64,000 nucleotides of DNA from Desulfofalx alkaliphila DSM 12257 (GCF_000711975.1 NZ_JONT01000014.1:1-64000), one strand, 5' to 3'. Positions 35,286 through 44,974 are shown, counted from the first letter of the stretch. The notes: generated from the letters alone by a model not told the origin. Numbers and translations are program-made.

Positions 35286-36764
35286 ATGGAAAAAATTGAC
35301 CTTTTTCGTGATATTGCCGAACGCACCGGTGGAGATATTTATCTGGGCGTGGTCGGCGGGGTGCGAACCGGCAAATCAACATTTATAAAAAGGTTTATGG
35401 ATTTATCTGTAATACCAAATATTAAAAACATACATGACAGGGAACGTGCCCGGGACGAACTTCCCCAAAGCGGTGCCGGTCGTACAATTATGACTACCGA
35501 ACCTAAATTTGTGCCCAATGAAGCGGTAGAAATAACGATGAGTCCCGGCTTAGAAGTAAAGATGCGCTTGGTGGACTGTGTGGGCTACCGGGTGGAAGGT
35601 GCCCTGGGTTATGAAGAAGAAGACGGCCCCCGGATGGTTACCACTCCCTGGTTTGAAGACCCCATCCCCTTCCAAGAGGCAGCTGAAATTGGCACCCGCA
35701 AAGTTATCTCTGAGCACTCAACCATTGGGGTGCTGGTGACCACTGACGGTACCATCAGTGATATTCCCCGGGAAAATTACTTAGATGCTGAAGAGCGGGT
35801 GGTGGAAGAACTTAAAGAGCTGGGGAAGCCATTTGTAATTATCATGAATACAATTAGACAAAATTCACCGGATGTGCATGAACTTTCCGCTGATTTGCAA
35901 GATAAATATGACGTGCCCGTATTGCCTATCAATGTTGCGGAAATGAGCCAGGAAGACATTTTATACATCCTGGAGCAAATCTTATTTGAATTCCCGGTCA
36001 ATGAAGTGACCATCACACTGCCTAAATGGGTGGAAGAATTGGATGTTAAGCACTGGCTGCGGGATAGTTTTGAAGATGCAGTAAAAACCACTGTTCACCA
36101 TGTGCGCCGCCTGCGGGACATCGAAACGGCACTGGATGCGCTGTCAGATTTTGACTTTGTGGATCAAGTTATACTTACCAGCATGGACATGGGTACCGGT
36201 TCGGCGTCAATAGAAATGAAGGCTAAACAAGAGTTGTTCTATAAAGTTCTTACCGAAGAAACCGGTTACGAGGTGCAGGGAGATCAAGACATCTTCCGCT
36301 TAATGTGTGAATTTGCCGTTGCGAAAACCGAATGGGATAAAGTAGCTGATGCCCTAATGGAGGTAAGAGAAACAGGATATGGTGTGGTTACACCCAAACT
36401 GGATGAAATGAACTTAGAAGAACCTGAGCTTATACGTCAAGGAAGCAGGTTTGGTGTTAAACTTAAGGCCAGTGCACCATCATTACACATTATTAAGGCT
36501 GACATAACCACTGAAATAACTCCAATTATTGGAACAGAGAAGCAATGTGAAGAGTTAGTGCGTTATATGCTAGATGAATTTGATGAAGACCCGAAAAAGA
36601 TCTGGAGCTCTGAAATATTTGGCAAGAGCCTGCATGATCTCGTTAGAGAGGGCATTCAAAACAAACTACATCGCATGCCAGAAAATGCCCAGGTTAAGCT
36701 ACAAGAGACACTGCAGCGCATAGTAAATGATGGAAGTGGCGGACTAATATGCATCATAATATAA
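35286..36764 (+). CDS. spoIVA: Stage IV sporulation protein A, spore coat morphogenetic ATPase
   Basis: Polymerises on the outer forespore surface using ATP hydrolysis and forms the coat basement layer. The product is 492 aa, the same length as in Bacillus. The Walker A is GGVRTGKST near residue 24, in a TRAFAC-like ATPase domain (about 1-240), followed by the middle and C-terminal domains ending GGLICIII. The ATG at 35286 has GGAGGGAG 7 nt upstream; an in-frame GTG at 35280 is less likely. It is monocistronic, with a terminator at 36771. Confidence 0.97.
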   Translation: MEKIDLFRDIAERTGGDIYLGVVGGVRTGKSTFIKRFMDLSVIPNIKNIHDRERARDELPQSGAGRTIMTTEPKFVPNEAVEITMSPGLEVKMRLVDCVGYRVEGALGYEEEDGPRMVTTPWFEDPIPFQEAAEIGTRKVISEHSTIGVLVTTDGTISDIPRENYLDAEERVVEELKELGKPFVIIMNTIRQNSPDVHELSADLQDKYDVPVLPINVAEMSQEDILYILEQILFEFPVNEVTITLPKWVEELDVKHWLRDSFEDAVKTTVHHVRRLRDIETALDALSDFDFVDQVILTSMDMGTGSASIEMKAKQELFYKVLTEETGYEVQGDQDIFRLMCEFAVAKTEWDKVADALMEVRETGYGVVTPKLDEMNLEEPELIRQGSRFGVKLKASAPSLHIIKADITTEITPIIGTEKQCEELVRYMLDEFDEDPKKIWSSEIFGKSLHDLVREGIQNKLHRMPENAQVKLQETLQRIVNDGSGGLICIII

Positions 36765-36770
36765 GAATAA

Positions 36771-36800
36771 AAAACCCGCAGGTAAAAACTTGCGGGTTTT
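36771..36800 (+). terminator. Terminator after spoIVA
   Basis: AAAACCCGCA (36771-36780) pairs with TGCGGGTTTT (36791-36800), a perfect 10-bp stem. Confidence 0.85.
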
Positions 36801-36868
36801 ATGTATTTGAAAGATAATGATAGGGAAGGGTCTTGACCCTTCCGAAAAAGATTAAAAGAGGTAATCCC

Positions 36869-38152
36869 ATGCGCATACCTTCTGATGTTCAAGAAATAAT
36901 GAAAACTTTAAAGCACAATGGCTTTGTAGCCTACTTAGTGGGTGGTTGCGTGAGAGACTTTTTCTTGGGTCGAACTATCCACGATTTTGATATAATTAGT
37001 GACGCTTTGGCTGAACAACTAGCAGGTATATTTCCCCGGGTGATCCCCATCGGTAAACGGTTTGGTACAGTTACGCTGTTGACCCAATACCGCAGTGTTG
37101 AAGTATCCACCATGATAGGTACATTGGAACAAAATTGCTCTCAACGAGATTTTACTATTAATTCCATGGCTATGGATGAAGAGGGAGTTTTATATGACTA
37201 TTATGGAGGAAAGCGTGATGCTGAACTCCGAATATTGCGCGCGGTGGGAAATGCAGATGACAGATTTAAAGAAGACCCTTTGCGTTTGATGCGGCTAATT
37301 AGGTTTGCCACTGTGCTAGAGTTTAATATTGATAAAGGTACTAAACAAAAGGCTATTATCAATGCACCCCTAATTAGTAAAGTATCCGTTGAGAGGATAA
37401 GGGATGAATTTTGTAAAATAATTCTCTCTGACAACCCAGGTAGTGGTATTATGCTATTGGCTCAGCATAATTTACTGCCTGTAGTGATGCCGGAACTGGA
37501 AGAATGTATTGGCTTTGAACAACACAGCCCCCATCACGACAAGGATGTATTTCAGCACACTGTGGCAGTGCTAAATAATTCGCCAGCTAGGTTAAGTGTT
37601 AGGTTGGCGGCTTTGCTGCACGATATCGGTAAGCCCCAAACCTTTACTATCGGCAAAGATGGTAGAGGGCACTTTTATGACCATCAAAAGGCGGGGAGTG
37701 AAATGGTACGCCATATTCTCACCAGACTTAAATTCGACAATAAAACAATTGCTGTGGTTACTGTGCTGGTAAAGGAGCATATGTCGAGATTTGAGTTTTT
37801 AAGAGAAAAAAGTGTAAAGAAATTTATTAACAGGGTGGGTGTTGAAAATCTCGATGATTTATTTGCTTTGCAAATTGCCGATATTAAGGGTAGCGCTCGC
37901 TCGGATGATTTTTCTATGGTTACCGATTTGCGAAGCAAGGTTGATGAAGTGCTAAATAAAGGGGAGCCAATGACGGTAAAAGAACTGGCCATTAATGGTG
38001 TTGACTTAATCAGGATGGGTATTAAACCTGGACCTGCCATAGGGAAGATGCTCAAACAAGTGTTGGATCTGGTGATGGAGGAACCAAGTCTTAATACTAG
38101 AGAAAAACTAACTATTTTGGTGGGTAAACTAAAGGGAGAAAGCCTGCAGTGA
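36869..38152 (+). CDS. cca: CCA tRNA nucleotidyltransferase / poly(A) polymerase family protein
   Basis: Adds or repairs the CCA end of tRNA. The product is 427 aa. The class II nucleotidyltransferase head has VGGCVRDFFLGRTIHDFDI (metal-binding DxD within) and RDFTINSMAMD. The RNA-binding segment RFKEDPLRLMRLIRFA follows, then an HD domain (LAALLHDIGKPQTF) and a tail. The ATG at 36869 has AGAGGTAA upstream; the frame from 36833 lacks a site. Discriminating CCA-adding from A-adding activity needs alignment. Confidence 0.92.
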   Translation: MRIPSDVQEIMKTLKHNGFVAYLVGGCVRDFFLGRTIHDFDIISDALAEQLAGIFPRVIPIGKRFGTVTLLTQYRSVEVSTMIGTLEQNCSQRDFTINSMAMDEEGVLYDYYGGKRDAELRILRAVGNADDRFKEDPLRLMRLIRFATVLEFNIDKGTKQKAIINAPLISKVSVERIRDEFCKIILSDNPGSGIMLLAQHNLLPVVMPELEECIGFEQHSPHHDKDVFQHTVAVLNNSPARLSVRLAALLHDIGKPQTFTIGKDGRGHFYDHQKAGSEMVRHILTRLKFDNKTIAVVTVLVKEHMSRFEFLREKSVKKFINRVGVENLDDLFALQIADIKGSARSDDFSMVTDLRSKVDEVLNKGEPMTVKELAINGVDLIRMGIKPGPAIGKMLKQVLDLVMEEPSLNTREKLTILVGKLKGESLQ

Positions 38153-38175
38153 TGAGCTGCGGGCTTTGCCGTTTT
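38142..38175 (+). terminator. Weak terminator at the end of cca
   Basis: GCCTGCAG (38142-38149) pairs with CTGCGGGC (38157-38164), with one G-U pair, followed by the T-rich TTTGCCGTTTT. It overlaps the stop codon. Confidence 0.4.
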
Positions 38176-38182
38176 ACCGGCT

Positions 38183-39043
38183 TTATTTGAGATGGGGGGA
38201 GTTCAAAACCCATAAGTGCATATCTTCCCATTGACCAGAAATGTGGCAATTATTTATTAATGTACCACTATAAGTATAACCCATCCGGTGCAGTATTAAA
38301 TTAATGCCATATTCAGATGCTCTGGATAAGCTATACAAGCATTTTATGTTTCTATCTAATACCGTGCGCTGCAGTTCCTCCATGATAATGTGCATTAATC
38401 CAAGTCCTTGATGACTAGGGTTTGTGGCGCAGTTTGTCATCTCTGCGTTGCTATTATCACTGTCGATTTCAGCTGCAGCTGCTGCAATGATAGCTCCATT
38501 TTGTTCAGTTAGTATAAAGATCGTATCATTATTCATTAGTTCACAGATATAGTCTGCATTGTTTAAAGGTGTAGGGTAGGTGGAAAACACCATATTGAAA
38601 AGTTTAGCTAATTCTGTAGCATCTTCAGTTGTGGCAAATCTAAGTGAATACCCCGGGGGTAATTTTTTAGCAAGCTTTTTTGGTGATGCTAATATTTTTC
38701 TTAGATCGTTCATTTTCTGTTCTAGTTTATCGCTTTGCCTGCGTGTGGGCTCGGGGTAACTTGCCATGAAAAATGCATCTTTACCATTAAAAAACCCTTC
38801 AGCAGTACCTTCTAGCAGGTATCCATGTTTTATTAGTTCGCCCAAATCTTTTCTACGGGCGGGAATTATTATTTTAGCAGCAGAATGCATGGAGGCTTTA
38901 TTTTTCAGGTATTGAGAAAAAGCCTCGCCATTTCGGAGAGAATAATCCCATACCCATAGTCGCTGGTTAATGCTATCTACCATTACTTTTAGGGAGAAAT
39001 TATTATCGTTGTGAGTTAGCATAGTTTGATTATCAAATAGCAT
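38183..39043 (-). CDS. ablB: Beta-lysine N-acetyltransferase
   Basis: Acetylates beta-lysine at the epsilon amine, making the compatible solute N-epsilon-acetyl-beta-lysine. This 286-aa protein has a C-terminal GNAT domain (about 130-280); the acetyl-CoA loop region reads NPSHQGLGLMHIIMEEL. Its length and N-terminal half match the AblB family. It starts at ATG 39043 with GGAGG 7 nt upstream. It lies 47 bp after ablA in the same orientation, forming the classic ablA-ablB pair, and is under the same c-di-AMP riboswitch. Confidence 0.88.
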   Translation of the reverse strand: MLFDNQTMLTHNDNNFSLKVMVDSINQRLWVWDYSLRNGEAFSQYLKNKASMHSAAKIIIPARRKDLGELIKHGYLLEGTAEGFFNGKDAFFMASYPEPTRRQSDKLEQKMNDLRKILASPKKLAKKLPPGYSLRFATTEDATELAKLFNMVFSTYPTPLNNADYICELMNNDTIFILTEQNGAIIAAAAAEIDSDNSNAEMTNCATNPSHQGLGLMHIIMEELQRTVLDRNIKCLYSLSRASEYGINLILHRMGYTYSGTLINNCHISGQWEDMHLWVLNSPHLK

Positions 39044-39090
39044 TCTTTTCCTCCAGTCAAAAGTTCAAACATTCTTACCTTTTGCCTAAC

Positions 39091-40326
39091 CTAACCCACT
39101 CGTTTTTCCGCCTTGCGTCGCTTGCTAGGCAGCAATAGGCTAGATGGCCCGGTGTTATTTTCGGTCTTTTTCACCATACAGTTGAAGCATTTATCACAAC
39201 TGCTAGTTTTGTCTGGGGTCTCTTCGTATACGAACATTTCCCCTTCATAGTTGCGTAACACTACTTTGCTGTCTGACTGTGATATCATGTATTGTGGGTT
39301 AACTGGTATCTTTCCGCCTCCTCCTGGAGCATCCACCACAAACTGCGGTATAGACAAACCGGAAGTGTGACCCCGCAGGGATTCAATAATTTCAATACCT
39401 TTAGAAACCGAGGTGCGGAAATGTCCTATACCCATGGACAAATCACACTGATATAAATAATAGGGGCGAACCCTTATCTTAACAAGATTTCTCACTAGCT
39501 CTTTATATATATAAGCACAGTCATTTACACCCTTTAATAGTACACTTTGGTTACCCAAAGGTATACCAGCATTCGCTAACTTACTACAGGCCTCTGTTGT
39601 TTCTTTGGTGATTTCTTGAGGATGGTTAAAGTGTGTGTTTATCCATACTGGGTGATACTTTTTAAGCATATTACACAGTTCATCTGTTATGCGCTGGGGC
39701 AACACCACCGGCATTCTAGTACCGATACGAATAATCTCAACATGTTCAATTGCGCGCAACTGCTTTAATATATATTCAAGCTTGCTTTCACATAATGTCA
39801 GCGGGTCACCGCCGGAGATAACAACGTCTCTAATTTCCTTGGTTTTACGGATATACCGAATGGCTTTATCCACCTGAGCCTTAGGTAGCGGACTGTCGTG
39901 AGACCCTGCCATACGGCGTCGGGTACAATGACGGCAGTACATCGAACACTGGTCTGTTACCAGTAATAAAGCACGATCTGGATAACGGTGGGTTACACCT
40001 GGCACCGGTGAATCTACATCCTCATGGAGAGGATCTTCCATATCTGAAGTGGTAACCTTTAATTCTAAATCACTTGGTACCGCCTGTTTGCGAACAGGAC
40101 AATTTTTGTCGGTGGGGTGCATTATTGAGGCGTAATATGGGGTGATAGCCATACGAAAACGTTTTAAACACTTTTCAATACCTTTTGCTTCTTGCTCAGA
40201 CAATGAAATAATACCCTTTAGTTTTTCAACTGAATCAATACGATTTTTAATTTGCCACTGCCAACTGTCCCAATCCTCTTCAGTGGCGTTATGTTTCTTT
40301 AATAACTTTTCTTTAATTTGGCTCAT
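39091..40326 (-). CDS. ablA: Lysine 2,3-aminomutase
   Basis: Radical-SAM and PLP enzyme (KamA family) converting L-lysine to beta-lysine. The product is 411 aa. The cluster motif CSMYCRHC (CX3CX2C) lies near residue 131, the PLP lysine is in VDAPGGGGKIPVNP, and the C-terminal CDKCFNCMVKK is typical of the zinc-binding tail. It starts at ATG 40326 with GAGGAGG upstream. Paired with ablB, it points to osmolyte synthesis, not lysine fermentation; no kamD/E or kdd genes are near. Confidence 0.93.
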   Translation of the reverse strand: MSQIKEKLLKKHNATEEDWDSWQWQIKNRIDSVEKLKGIISLSEQEAKGIEKCLKRFRMAITPYYASIMHPTDKNCPVRKQAVPSDLELKVTTSDMEDPLHEDVDSPVPGVTHRYPDRALLLVTDQCSMYCRHCTRRRMAGSHDSPLPKAQVDKAIRYIRKTKEIRDVVISGGDPLTLCESKLEYILKQLRAIEHVEIIRIGTRMPVVLPQRITDELCNMLKKYHPVWINTHFNHPQEITKETTEACSKLANAGIPLGNQSVLLKGVNDCAYIYKELVRNLVKIRVRPYYLYQCDLSMGIGHFRTSVSKGIEIIESLRGHTSGLSIPQFVVDAPGGGGKIPVNPQYMISQSDSKVVLRNYEGEMFVYEETPDKTSSCDKCFNCMVKKTENNTGPSSLLLPSKRRKAEKRVG

Positions 40327-40367
40327 ATCTGCCTCCTCATGCCCGGTAAACTCCGGGAGTAATATCT

Positions 40368-40421
40368 AAAATCAAAAGTGCCCACACCTCTTATCAAAGA
40401 ATTAACAAGGGGTGTGGGCAC
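40368..40421 (-). terminator. Expression-platform terminator of the ablA leader
   Basis: On the minus strand GTGCCCACACC (40421-40411) pairs with GGTGTGGGCAC (40388-40378), followed by TTTTGATTTT. It lies between the riboswitch aptamer and ablA, 42 bp before the start codon, so it can cut transcription short in response to ligand. Confidence 0.82.
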
Positions 40422-40494
40422 AACAAAAAATGCCTTGGTAAAGGGCAAAATTATTGCGTATAATTATTCACGTCAAATACCGTGTCTGATCCCC

Positions 40495-40665
40495 TTGCTA
40501 CGCTTACGAGGTTAGCTGACGGGTTCGGGCTGAAGGGTAGCCCTACCCTTTGTGAGGTGAGAGGTTGGATGCTAGAAGAGAAAAACCTCAAAAACCTCAG
40601 CAATGGGATTCACCCCAAATAATTGGGTCCCCCGCTTCCATTAATGGGAATTAAGCGCTGCATTG
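40495..40665 (-). ncRNA. c-di-AMP (ydaO-yuaA) riboswitch
   Basis: Reading the minus strand from 40662, the conserved blocks of the ydaO motif appear in order: GCGCTTAATTCC, GGAAGCGGGGGACCCAATT, TTGGGGTGAATCCC, a variable stem, AGGGTAGGGCTACCCTT, CAGCCCGAACCCGTCAGCTA and ACCTCGTAAGCG. The 5' GCGCTTA and 3' GTAAGCG pair to close the fold. This class binds cyclic di-AMP and usually turns expression off when ligand is high. It controls ablA-ablB through the terminator at 40368. A matching promoter lies at 40694-40723. Confidence 0.93.
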
Positions 40666-40693
40666 TATAAATATAAAATTATTCTACTTGATT

Positions 40694-40723
40694 ATTATAA
40701 CTATAACTGGCAGTATAGTCCAA
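40694..40723 (-). promoter_or_regulatory. Promoter of the ablAB riboswitch transcript
   Basis: On the minus strand TTGGAC (40723-40718) and TATAAT (40699-40694) are 18 bp apart, with a start near 40687, about 25 nt before the aptamer. Confidence 0.75.
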
Positions 40724-40739
40724 TGGCGTATAACTAGAA

Positions 40740-40944
40740 ATAATATTAAAAATAATGATAAGAGCTGTTTATAACAAACTGATCAAGTTCTGTCTCCGGA
40801 GAACGTCTATATAAACTACTTTGCTTAAATATTTACTGATAGTACAAGCCATTGCCTTCAAATTATGACCATAAGCTTGTTTGTTTGTATGAAAAGAGTG
40901 TATTTACAGACCATTTCGACTATGGTAAAAATTAAATTTTATCA
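40740..40944. other. AT-rich spacer between divergent ablAB and ACT-hom operons
   Basis: I found no gene, repeat or recognisable RNA in this part of the 706-bp intergenic region. The remainder holds the ablA leader and the promoter at 40945. Confidence 0.5.
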
Positions 40945-40973
40945 TTGTCAGCTTTAAAAGGCAGTGATATAAT
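40945..40973 (+). promoter_or_regulatory. SigA promoter of the ACT-hom-thrB-lysC operon
   Basis: TTGTCA (40945-40950) and TATAAT (40968-40973) with the optimal 17-bp spacing, 60 bp before the first start codon. Confidence 0.8.
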
Positions 40974-41032
40974 GTCTACTGCAGGGAGAAATATATCCAC
41001 CACAGAAAGACAGGGAAGCGGAGGGAGTATCT

Positions 41033-41479
41033 TTGACAAACAAAGACCCGCGGTTTTTTTTAGTTCGAGAGGATATTTTACCAGAAGCAATCATTAAAAC
41101 GGCACAAGCAAAGGAACTGCTAAGCCGGGGGCGTGCTACCACCGTTAATGAAGCGGTGGAGAAGGTGGGGCTTTCTCGTAGTGCTTTTTACAAATATAAA
41201 GAGGGAATATTTCCTTTTCACCAGTGGAGTAGGGGGAGCATAGTAACGATTTCGTTATTGCTAGAGCATCGTTCAGGGGTGTTATCCAGTATATTGAATA
41301 ACATTGCACAAGTGGATGGGAATGTGCTTACTATCAATCAAAATGTACCCCTTGAGGGTGTGGCTGGTGTTACGGTGGCCATTGAAACCGCTGAATTAAG
41401 AGGTGATTTGGAAGAACTGGTAGCCAGGTTACAGAACATAGATGGTGTGCGAAGGGTAGAACTGGTAGGTCAGAGTTAA
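41033..41479 (+). CDS. ACT domain-containing protein (UPF0735/PheB type)
   Basis: The product is 148 aa. The N-terminal helix-turn-helix-like part ([39 protein letters not shown], about 14-62) is followed by a C-terminal ACT domain (about 70-148, [20 protein letters not shown]). The UPF0735 family is often next to hom or pheA and is thought to sense an amino acid. It starts at TTG 41033 after GGAGGGAG. It heads the threonine-branch operon, so a regulatory role there is plausible. Confidence 0.9.
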   Translation: MTNKDPRFFLVREDILPEAIIKTAQAKELLSRGRATTVNEAVEKVGLSRSAFYKYKEGIFPFHQWSRGSIVTISLLLEHRSGVLSSILNNIAQVDGNVLTINQNVPLEGVAGVTVAIETAELRGDLEELVARLQNIDGVRRVELVGQS

Positions 41480-41506
41480 AATAAATTGTATGCGGAGGTT
41501 AAAGTT

Positions 41507-42802
41507 ATGTCAGTTAATAAACAGATAATAAAAGTGGGTCTTTTGGGTTTAGGTACTGTGGGTCAAGGTGTATATCGCATCTTGAAAGATAACGCAGATA
41601 ATATCCAGCGCCGTGCTGGCATAAAGGTTGAGATTGAAAAGATAATGGTGAGAGATACCACTAAAGAGCGGGGTATAAGCGTTAGCCAAGCTATGCTAAC
41701 CAGTGATATTAAAGATATTGTCAATGACCCGGAAATTGATATTGTGGTGGAAGTTATGGGTGGTATAAACCCAACGTTAGACTACGTTTTACAAGCCTTA
41801 AACAACGGTAAAAGTGTGGTAACCGCCAATAAAGATATGGTGGCAATGCACGGTGAAGAATTGTTTAGCGCAGCAGAGGCCAATAACTGTGACTTGCTGT
41901 TTGAAGCCAGCGTTGCCGGTGGTATTCCCATCATTCGTACTTTAAAACAAAGCCTGGCGGCAAATAACATTGAGCAGGTATTTGGTATCATTAACGGAAC
42001 CACCAACTACATGTTAACCAAAATGACCAGAGAAGGTTCTCAGTTTAACGATGTTTTAAAGGAAGCACAGCAAAAGGGTTATGCTGAAGCCGATCCCACT
42101 GCAGATGTGGAAGGGTATGATGCTGCCAGAAAAATTGCCATTTTGGCTTCAATTGCCTTTAATACCCGGGTAACTGTAAATGATGTTTATGTAGAAGGAA
42201 TTACAAAGATTTCTGCAGAAGATATTGCGTATGCCAAGGAACTGGGGTATATTATTAAACTGTTAGGTATTGCAAAATATAATGATGATGGTATTGAAGT
42301 GCGGGTACATCCAACATTTATACCTGAAGAGCACCCGTTGGCATCGGTGAATGATGTATTTAATGCAGTCTTTGTCAAGGGTGACGCTGTGGGGGATACT
42401 ATGTTTTACGGTCAAGGGGCAGGGGAGCTTCCTACTGCCAGTGCAGTAGTGGCAGATATTATGGATGCTGCTAGAGACTTGGTTAGGAATGTGCCTGGAA
42501 TTATTAGCTGTACTTGCTATGACAACAAACCCCTTAAACCAATGAGTGAAAGCAAAAGCCGCTTTTACGTACGTACACTAGTGTCTGACAAACCAGGGGT
42601 GTTGGCGTCTATCGCACTGGTATTTGGTAATAAAGGTGTAAGTTTAGCATCGGTAATCCAAAAGGATGCTGAAGGATCCACAGCGGAGTTGGTGCTGGTT
42701 ACTCATAATACTAAAGAAGAGAATCTGCAGGATGCTTTAGGTGACATAAGAAATCTTTCCTGTGTGAAAGAAATTGGTAACGTGATTAGAGTTGAAGGGT
42801 AG
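41507..42802 (+). CDS. hom: Homoserine dehydrogenase
   Basis: Reduces aspartate semialdehyde to homoserine. The product is 431 aa. The nucleotide-binding motif is VGLLGLGTVGQGVY, the catalytic region includes VVTANKDMVAMHG, FEASVAGGIPIIRTL, GIINGTTNYML and GYAEADPTADVEGYDAA, and the C-terminal ACT domain (about 355-431) is the usual threonine-feedback site. The ATG at 41507 is chosen for GGAGG upstream; the frame opens at 41486. thrB follows within 3 bp. Confidence 0.96.
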   Translation: MSVNKQIIKVGLLGLGTVGQGVYRILKDNADNIQRRAGIKVEIEKIMVRDTTKERGISVSQAMLTSDIKDIVNDPEIDIVVEVMGGINPTLDYVLQALNNGKSVVTANKDMVAMHGEELFSAAEANNCDLLFEASVAGGIPIIRTLKQSLAANNIEQVFGIINGTTNYMLTKMTREGSQFNDVLKEAQQKGYAEADPTADVEGYDAARKIAILASIAFNTRVTVNDVYVEGITKISAEDIAYAKELGYIIKLLGIAKYNDDGIEVRVHPTFIPEEHPLASVNDVFNAVFVKGDAVGDTMFYGQGAGELPTASAVVADIMDAARDLVRNVPGIISCTCYDNKPLKPMSESKSRFYVRTLVSDKPGVLASIALVFGNKGVSLASVIQKDAEGSTAELVLVTHNTKEENLQDALGDIRNLSCVKEIGNVIRVEG

Positions 42803-42805
42803 AGG

Positions 42806-43714
42806 ATGGATATGATCCGTGTGCAAGTTCCTGCTACAACTGCAAATTTAGGTCCGGGCTTTGACTGCTTAGGAATGGCTTTAAAACTCTATAATACTGT
42901 AGAAATGCAGCAAATTGCTACTGGTTTAAACATTGAATTGCATGGTGATGGAGCCAATGATATTGACCGAGATGAAAATAACATTGTATATAAAGCGGCA
43001 TATAAGGTGTTTAATCAGGTAGGCTATCGTCCAAGCGGCCTTAAAATAAGATTAAATAATCAAATACCTGTTTGCCGGGGGTTGGGCAGTAGTGCTGCTG
43101 CAATTGTCGGCGGCATCATCGCTGCTAACATTCTTTCAGGAAGTAAATTAGGAACCAAGGAATTATTGGAGTTGGCCAATGAAATGGAAGGGCATCCCGA
43201 CAATGTAGCACCAGCATTAATTGGTGGTATTGTGGTGTCGGCATCTGATGAAGACGGGGTGCGTTTCATTAAAATCCAACCTCCTACTGAATTAAAGACG
43301 GTGGTTGCCGTTCCAGATTTTCAGCTTTCAACCAAGCTAGCCAGAGAGGCGCTACCTACCCAGGTAACACTTCAGGATGCTGTGTTTAATGTAGGTCGGG
43401 CATCGCTCTTAGTGGCGGCGTTATGCCAAGGAGACTTAAGTAAATTAACTTATGCTATGGAAGACAAATTACATCAAAGCTACCGTGCAAACCTTGTGCC
43501 TGGTATGAAAAAGGTGTTGGCTGCGGCTAGACTTGCGGGAGCAAAAGGTGTGGTGCTTTCTGGTGCCGGCCCAACGTTAATAGCCTTTGCAGATGACAAT
43601 TTTGAGCTAATTGCTAAAGTGATGCGCGATACTTTCAGAGAAAGCGGTGTAATGGCTAAGGTAATGGTGCTGGAGCCAAGTCCAGTGGGTGCCAGAGCGT
43701 TGGAAAGGGTATAG
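42806..43714 (+). CDS. thrB: Homoserine kinase
   Basis: GHMP-family kinase that phosphorylates homoserine. The product is 302 aa. Motifs are VPATTANLGPGFDCLGMAL, the ATP loop VCRGLGSSAAAIVGG near 90, EGHPDNVAPALIGG, and LSGAGPTLIAF near the C-terminus. The ATG at 42812 also has a fair site (AGAGG), so the start could be two codons later. It is nearly contiguous with hom. thrC is not in the window. Confidence 0.95.
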   Translation: MDMIRVQVPATTANLGPGFDCLGMALKLYNTVEMQQIATGLNIELHGDGANDIDRDENNIVYKAAYKVFNQVGYRPSGLKIRLNNQIPVCRGLGSSAAAIVGGIIAANILSGSKLGTKELLELANEMEGHPDNVAPALIGGIVVSASDEDGVRFIKIQPPTELKTVVAVPDFQLSTKLAREALPTQVTLQDAVFNVGRASLLVAALCQGDLSKLTYAMEDKLHQSYRANLVPGMKKVLAAARLAGAKGVVLSGAGPTLIAFADDNFELIAKVMRDTFRESGVMAKVMVLEPSPVGARALERV

Positions 43715-43756
43715 AATACAAATTATTGAACAAGAGCTAGGGGTGAATCAGCAGTA

Positions 43757-44974
43757 ATGTTAATTGTACAAAAATTTGGTGGTAGTTCGGTGGCTGACCC
43801 AGAGCGTATCAAAAGAGTTGCCCGCAGAGTGGTGGAAGGCCGCAAAGCAGGTAATGACATGGTGGTTACTGTATCGGCCATGGGTGATACTACTGATGAT
43901 TTAATAGCGTTAATGAAAAAAATTACAGACAACCCTACAGGACGGGAAATAGATATGCTCCTTTCTACAGGGGAACAGGTGTCCATTTCTCTACTATCAA
44001 TGGCTATTAAAGACTTGGGCTGTGATGTTGTTTCTCTAACTGGTGGACAAGTAGGTATAAAAACCAATGAGGTACATACCAAGGCAAAAATTGTTGATAT
44101 AGATAGTAAAAGAATGCGAGATGAGTTAGATAGGGGACGCATTTTAGTGGTGGCCGGCTTTCAGGGTGTCAATGAAAACAAGGACATTACTACCCTGGGC
44201 CGGGGCGGATCTGATACCACCGCAGTGGCCTTGGCGGTGGCATTAAAGGCTGATATGTGTGAAATTTACACCGATGTGGACGGAATTTATACCGCAGATC
44301 CCCGCCTAGTAAAAGATGCCAGCAAACTAAAGGAAGTGTCCTATGATGAAATGTTAGAGTTAGCCAGTTTAGGTGCACAGGTGCTGCATCCGCGGTCGGT
44401 GGAACTGGCAAAGCTATATAAGGTCACTATGCATGTGCGCTCCAGTTTTAATAACAAGCCCGGCACCATTGTTAAGGAGGTAGGTAAAATGGAAAAGGAA
44501 GTTATGGTCAGTGGAGTGGCCCACGACTATAATGTGGCTAAAATCGGTTTGTTTGATGTGCCGGATAAACCCGGTATTGCCTATAGAATATTTAATGCCC
44601 TGGCCCAAAAGAATATTGACGTGGATATGATTATCCAGAGTTCAATGCGCAACAACTTAAACGATATTTCTTTTACCATTACCAGGGATGATTTGCGAAA
44701 GGCATTGACAGTGGTGGAGGAGATTCAGCCGGAAATCGGTTTTGCGGGCTACACCCATGATGAGGATGTTGCTAAGGTGTCTATTGTGGGCGCCGGGATG
44801 GTTAGCCACCCTGGGGTTGCGGCAATGATGTTTGAGGCGCTGGCAGAGGCCGGCGTGAACATAGATATGATCACCACATCTGAGATTAAGGTCTCCTGTG
44901 TGGTCGATGACAAGGACGTTGAAAAGGCTGTTAAATCAATTCATAATAAATTTAAACTAAATGAGATAAATTAA
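43757..44974 (+). CDS. lysC: Aspartate kinase (alpha, with internal beta start)
   Basis: Phosphorylates aspartate, the entry to Lys, Thr, Met and diaminopimelate. The product is 405 aa. The kinase domain (about 1-240) starts [11 protein letters not shown] and includes LSTGEQVS and [25 protein letters not shown]. Two C-terminal ACT domains follow (about 262-405). An internal ribosome site and ATG at 44474-44491 can yield a 161-aa beta subunit, as in Bacillus subtilis aspartokinase II. It is the last gene of the operon, with a terminator at 44973. Confidence 0.96.
   Translation: MLIVQKFGGSSVADPERIKRVARRVVEGRKAGNDMVVTVSAMGDTTDDLIALMKKITDNPTGREIDMLLSTGEQVSISLLSMAIKDLGCDVVSLTGGQVGIKTNEVHTKAKIVDIDSKRMRDELDRGRILVVAGFQGVNENKDITTLGRGGSDTTAVALAVALKADMCEIYTDVDGIYTADPRLVKDASKLKEVSYDEMLELASLGAQVLHPRSVELAKLYKVTMHVRSSFNNKPGTIVKEVGKMEKEVMVSGVAHDYNVAKIGLFDVPDKPGIAYRIFNALAQKNIDVDMIIQSSMRNNLNDISFTITRDDLRKALTVVEEIQPEIGFAGYTHDEDVAKVSIVGAGMVSHPGVAAMMFEALAEAGVNIDMITTSEIKVSCVVDDKDVEKAVKSIHNKFKLNEIN
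44474..44491 (+). promoter_or_regulatory. Internal Shine-Dalgarno and start for the LysC beta subunit
   Basis: AAGGAGG (44474-44480), 8 nt spacing, then in-frame ATG at 44489 (codon 245 of lysC). The position closely matches the internal start of Bacillus subtilis lysC, which gives a separate regulatory beta chain of the two ACT domains. Confidence 0.7.
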
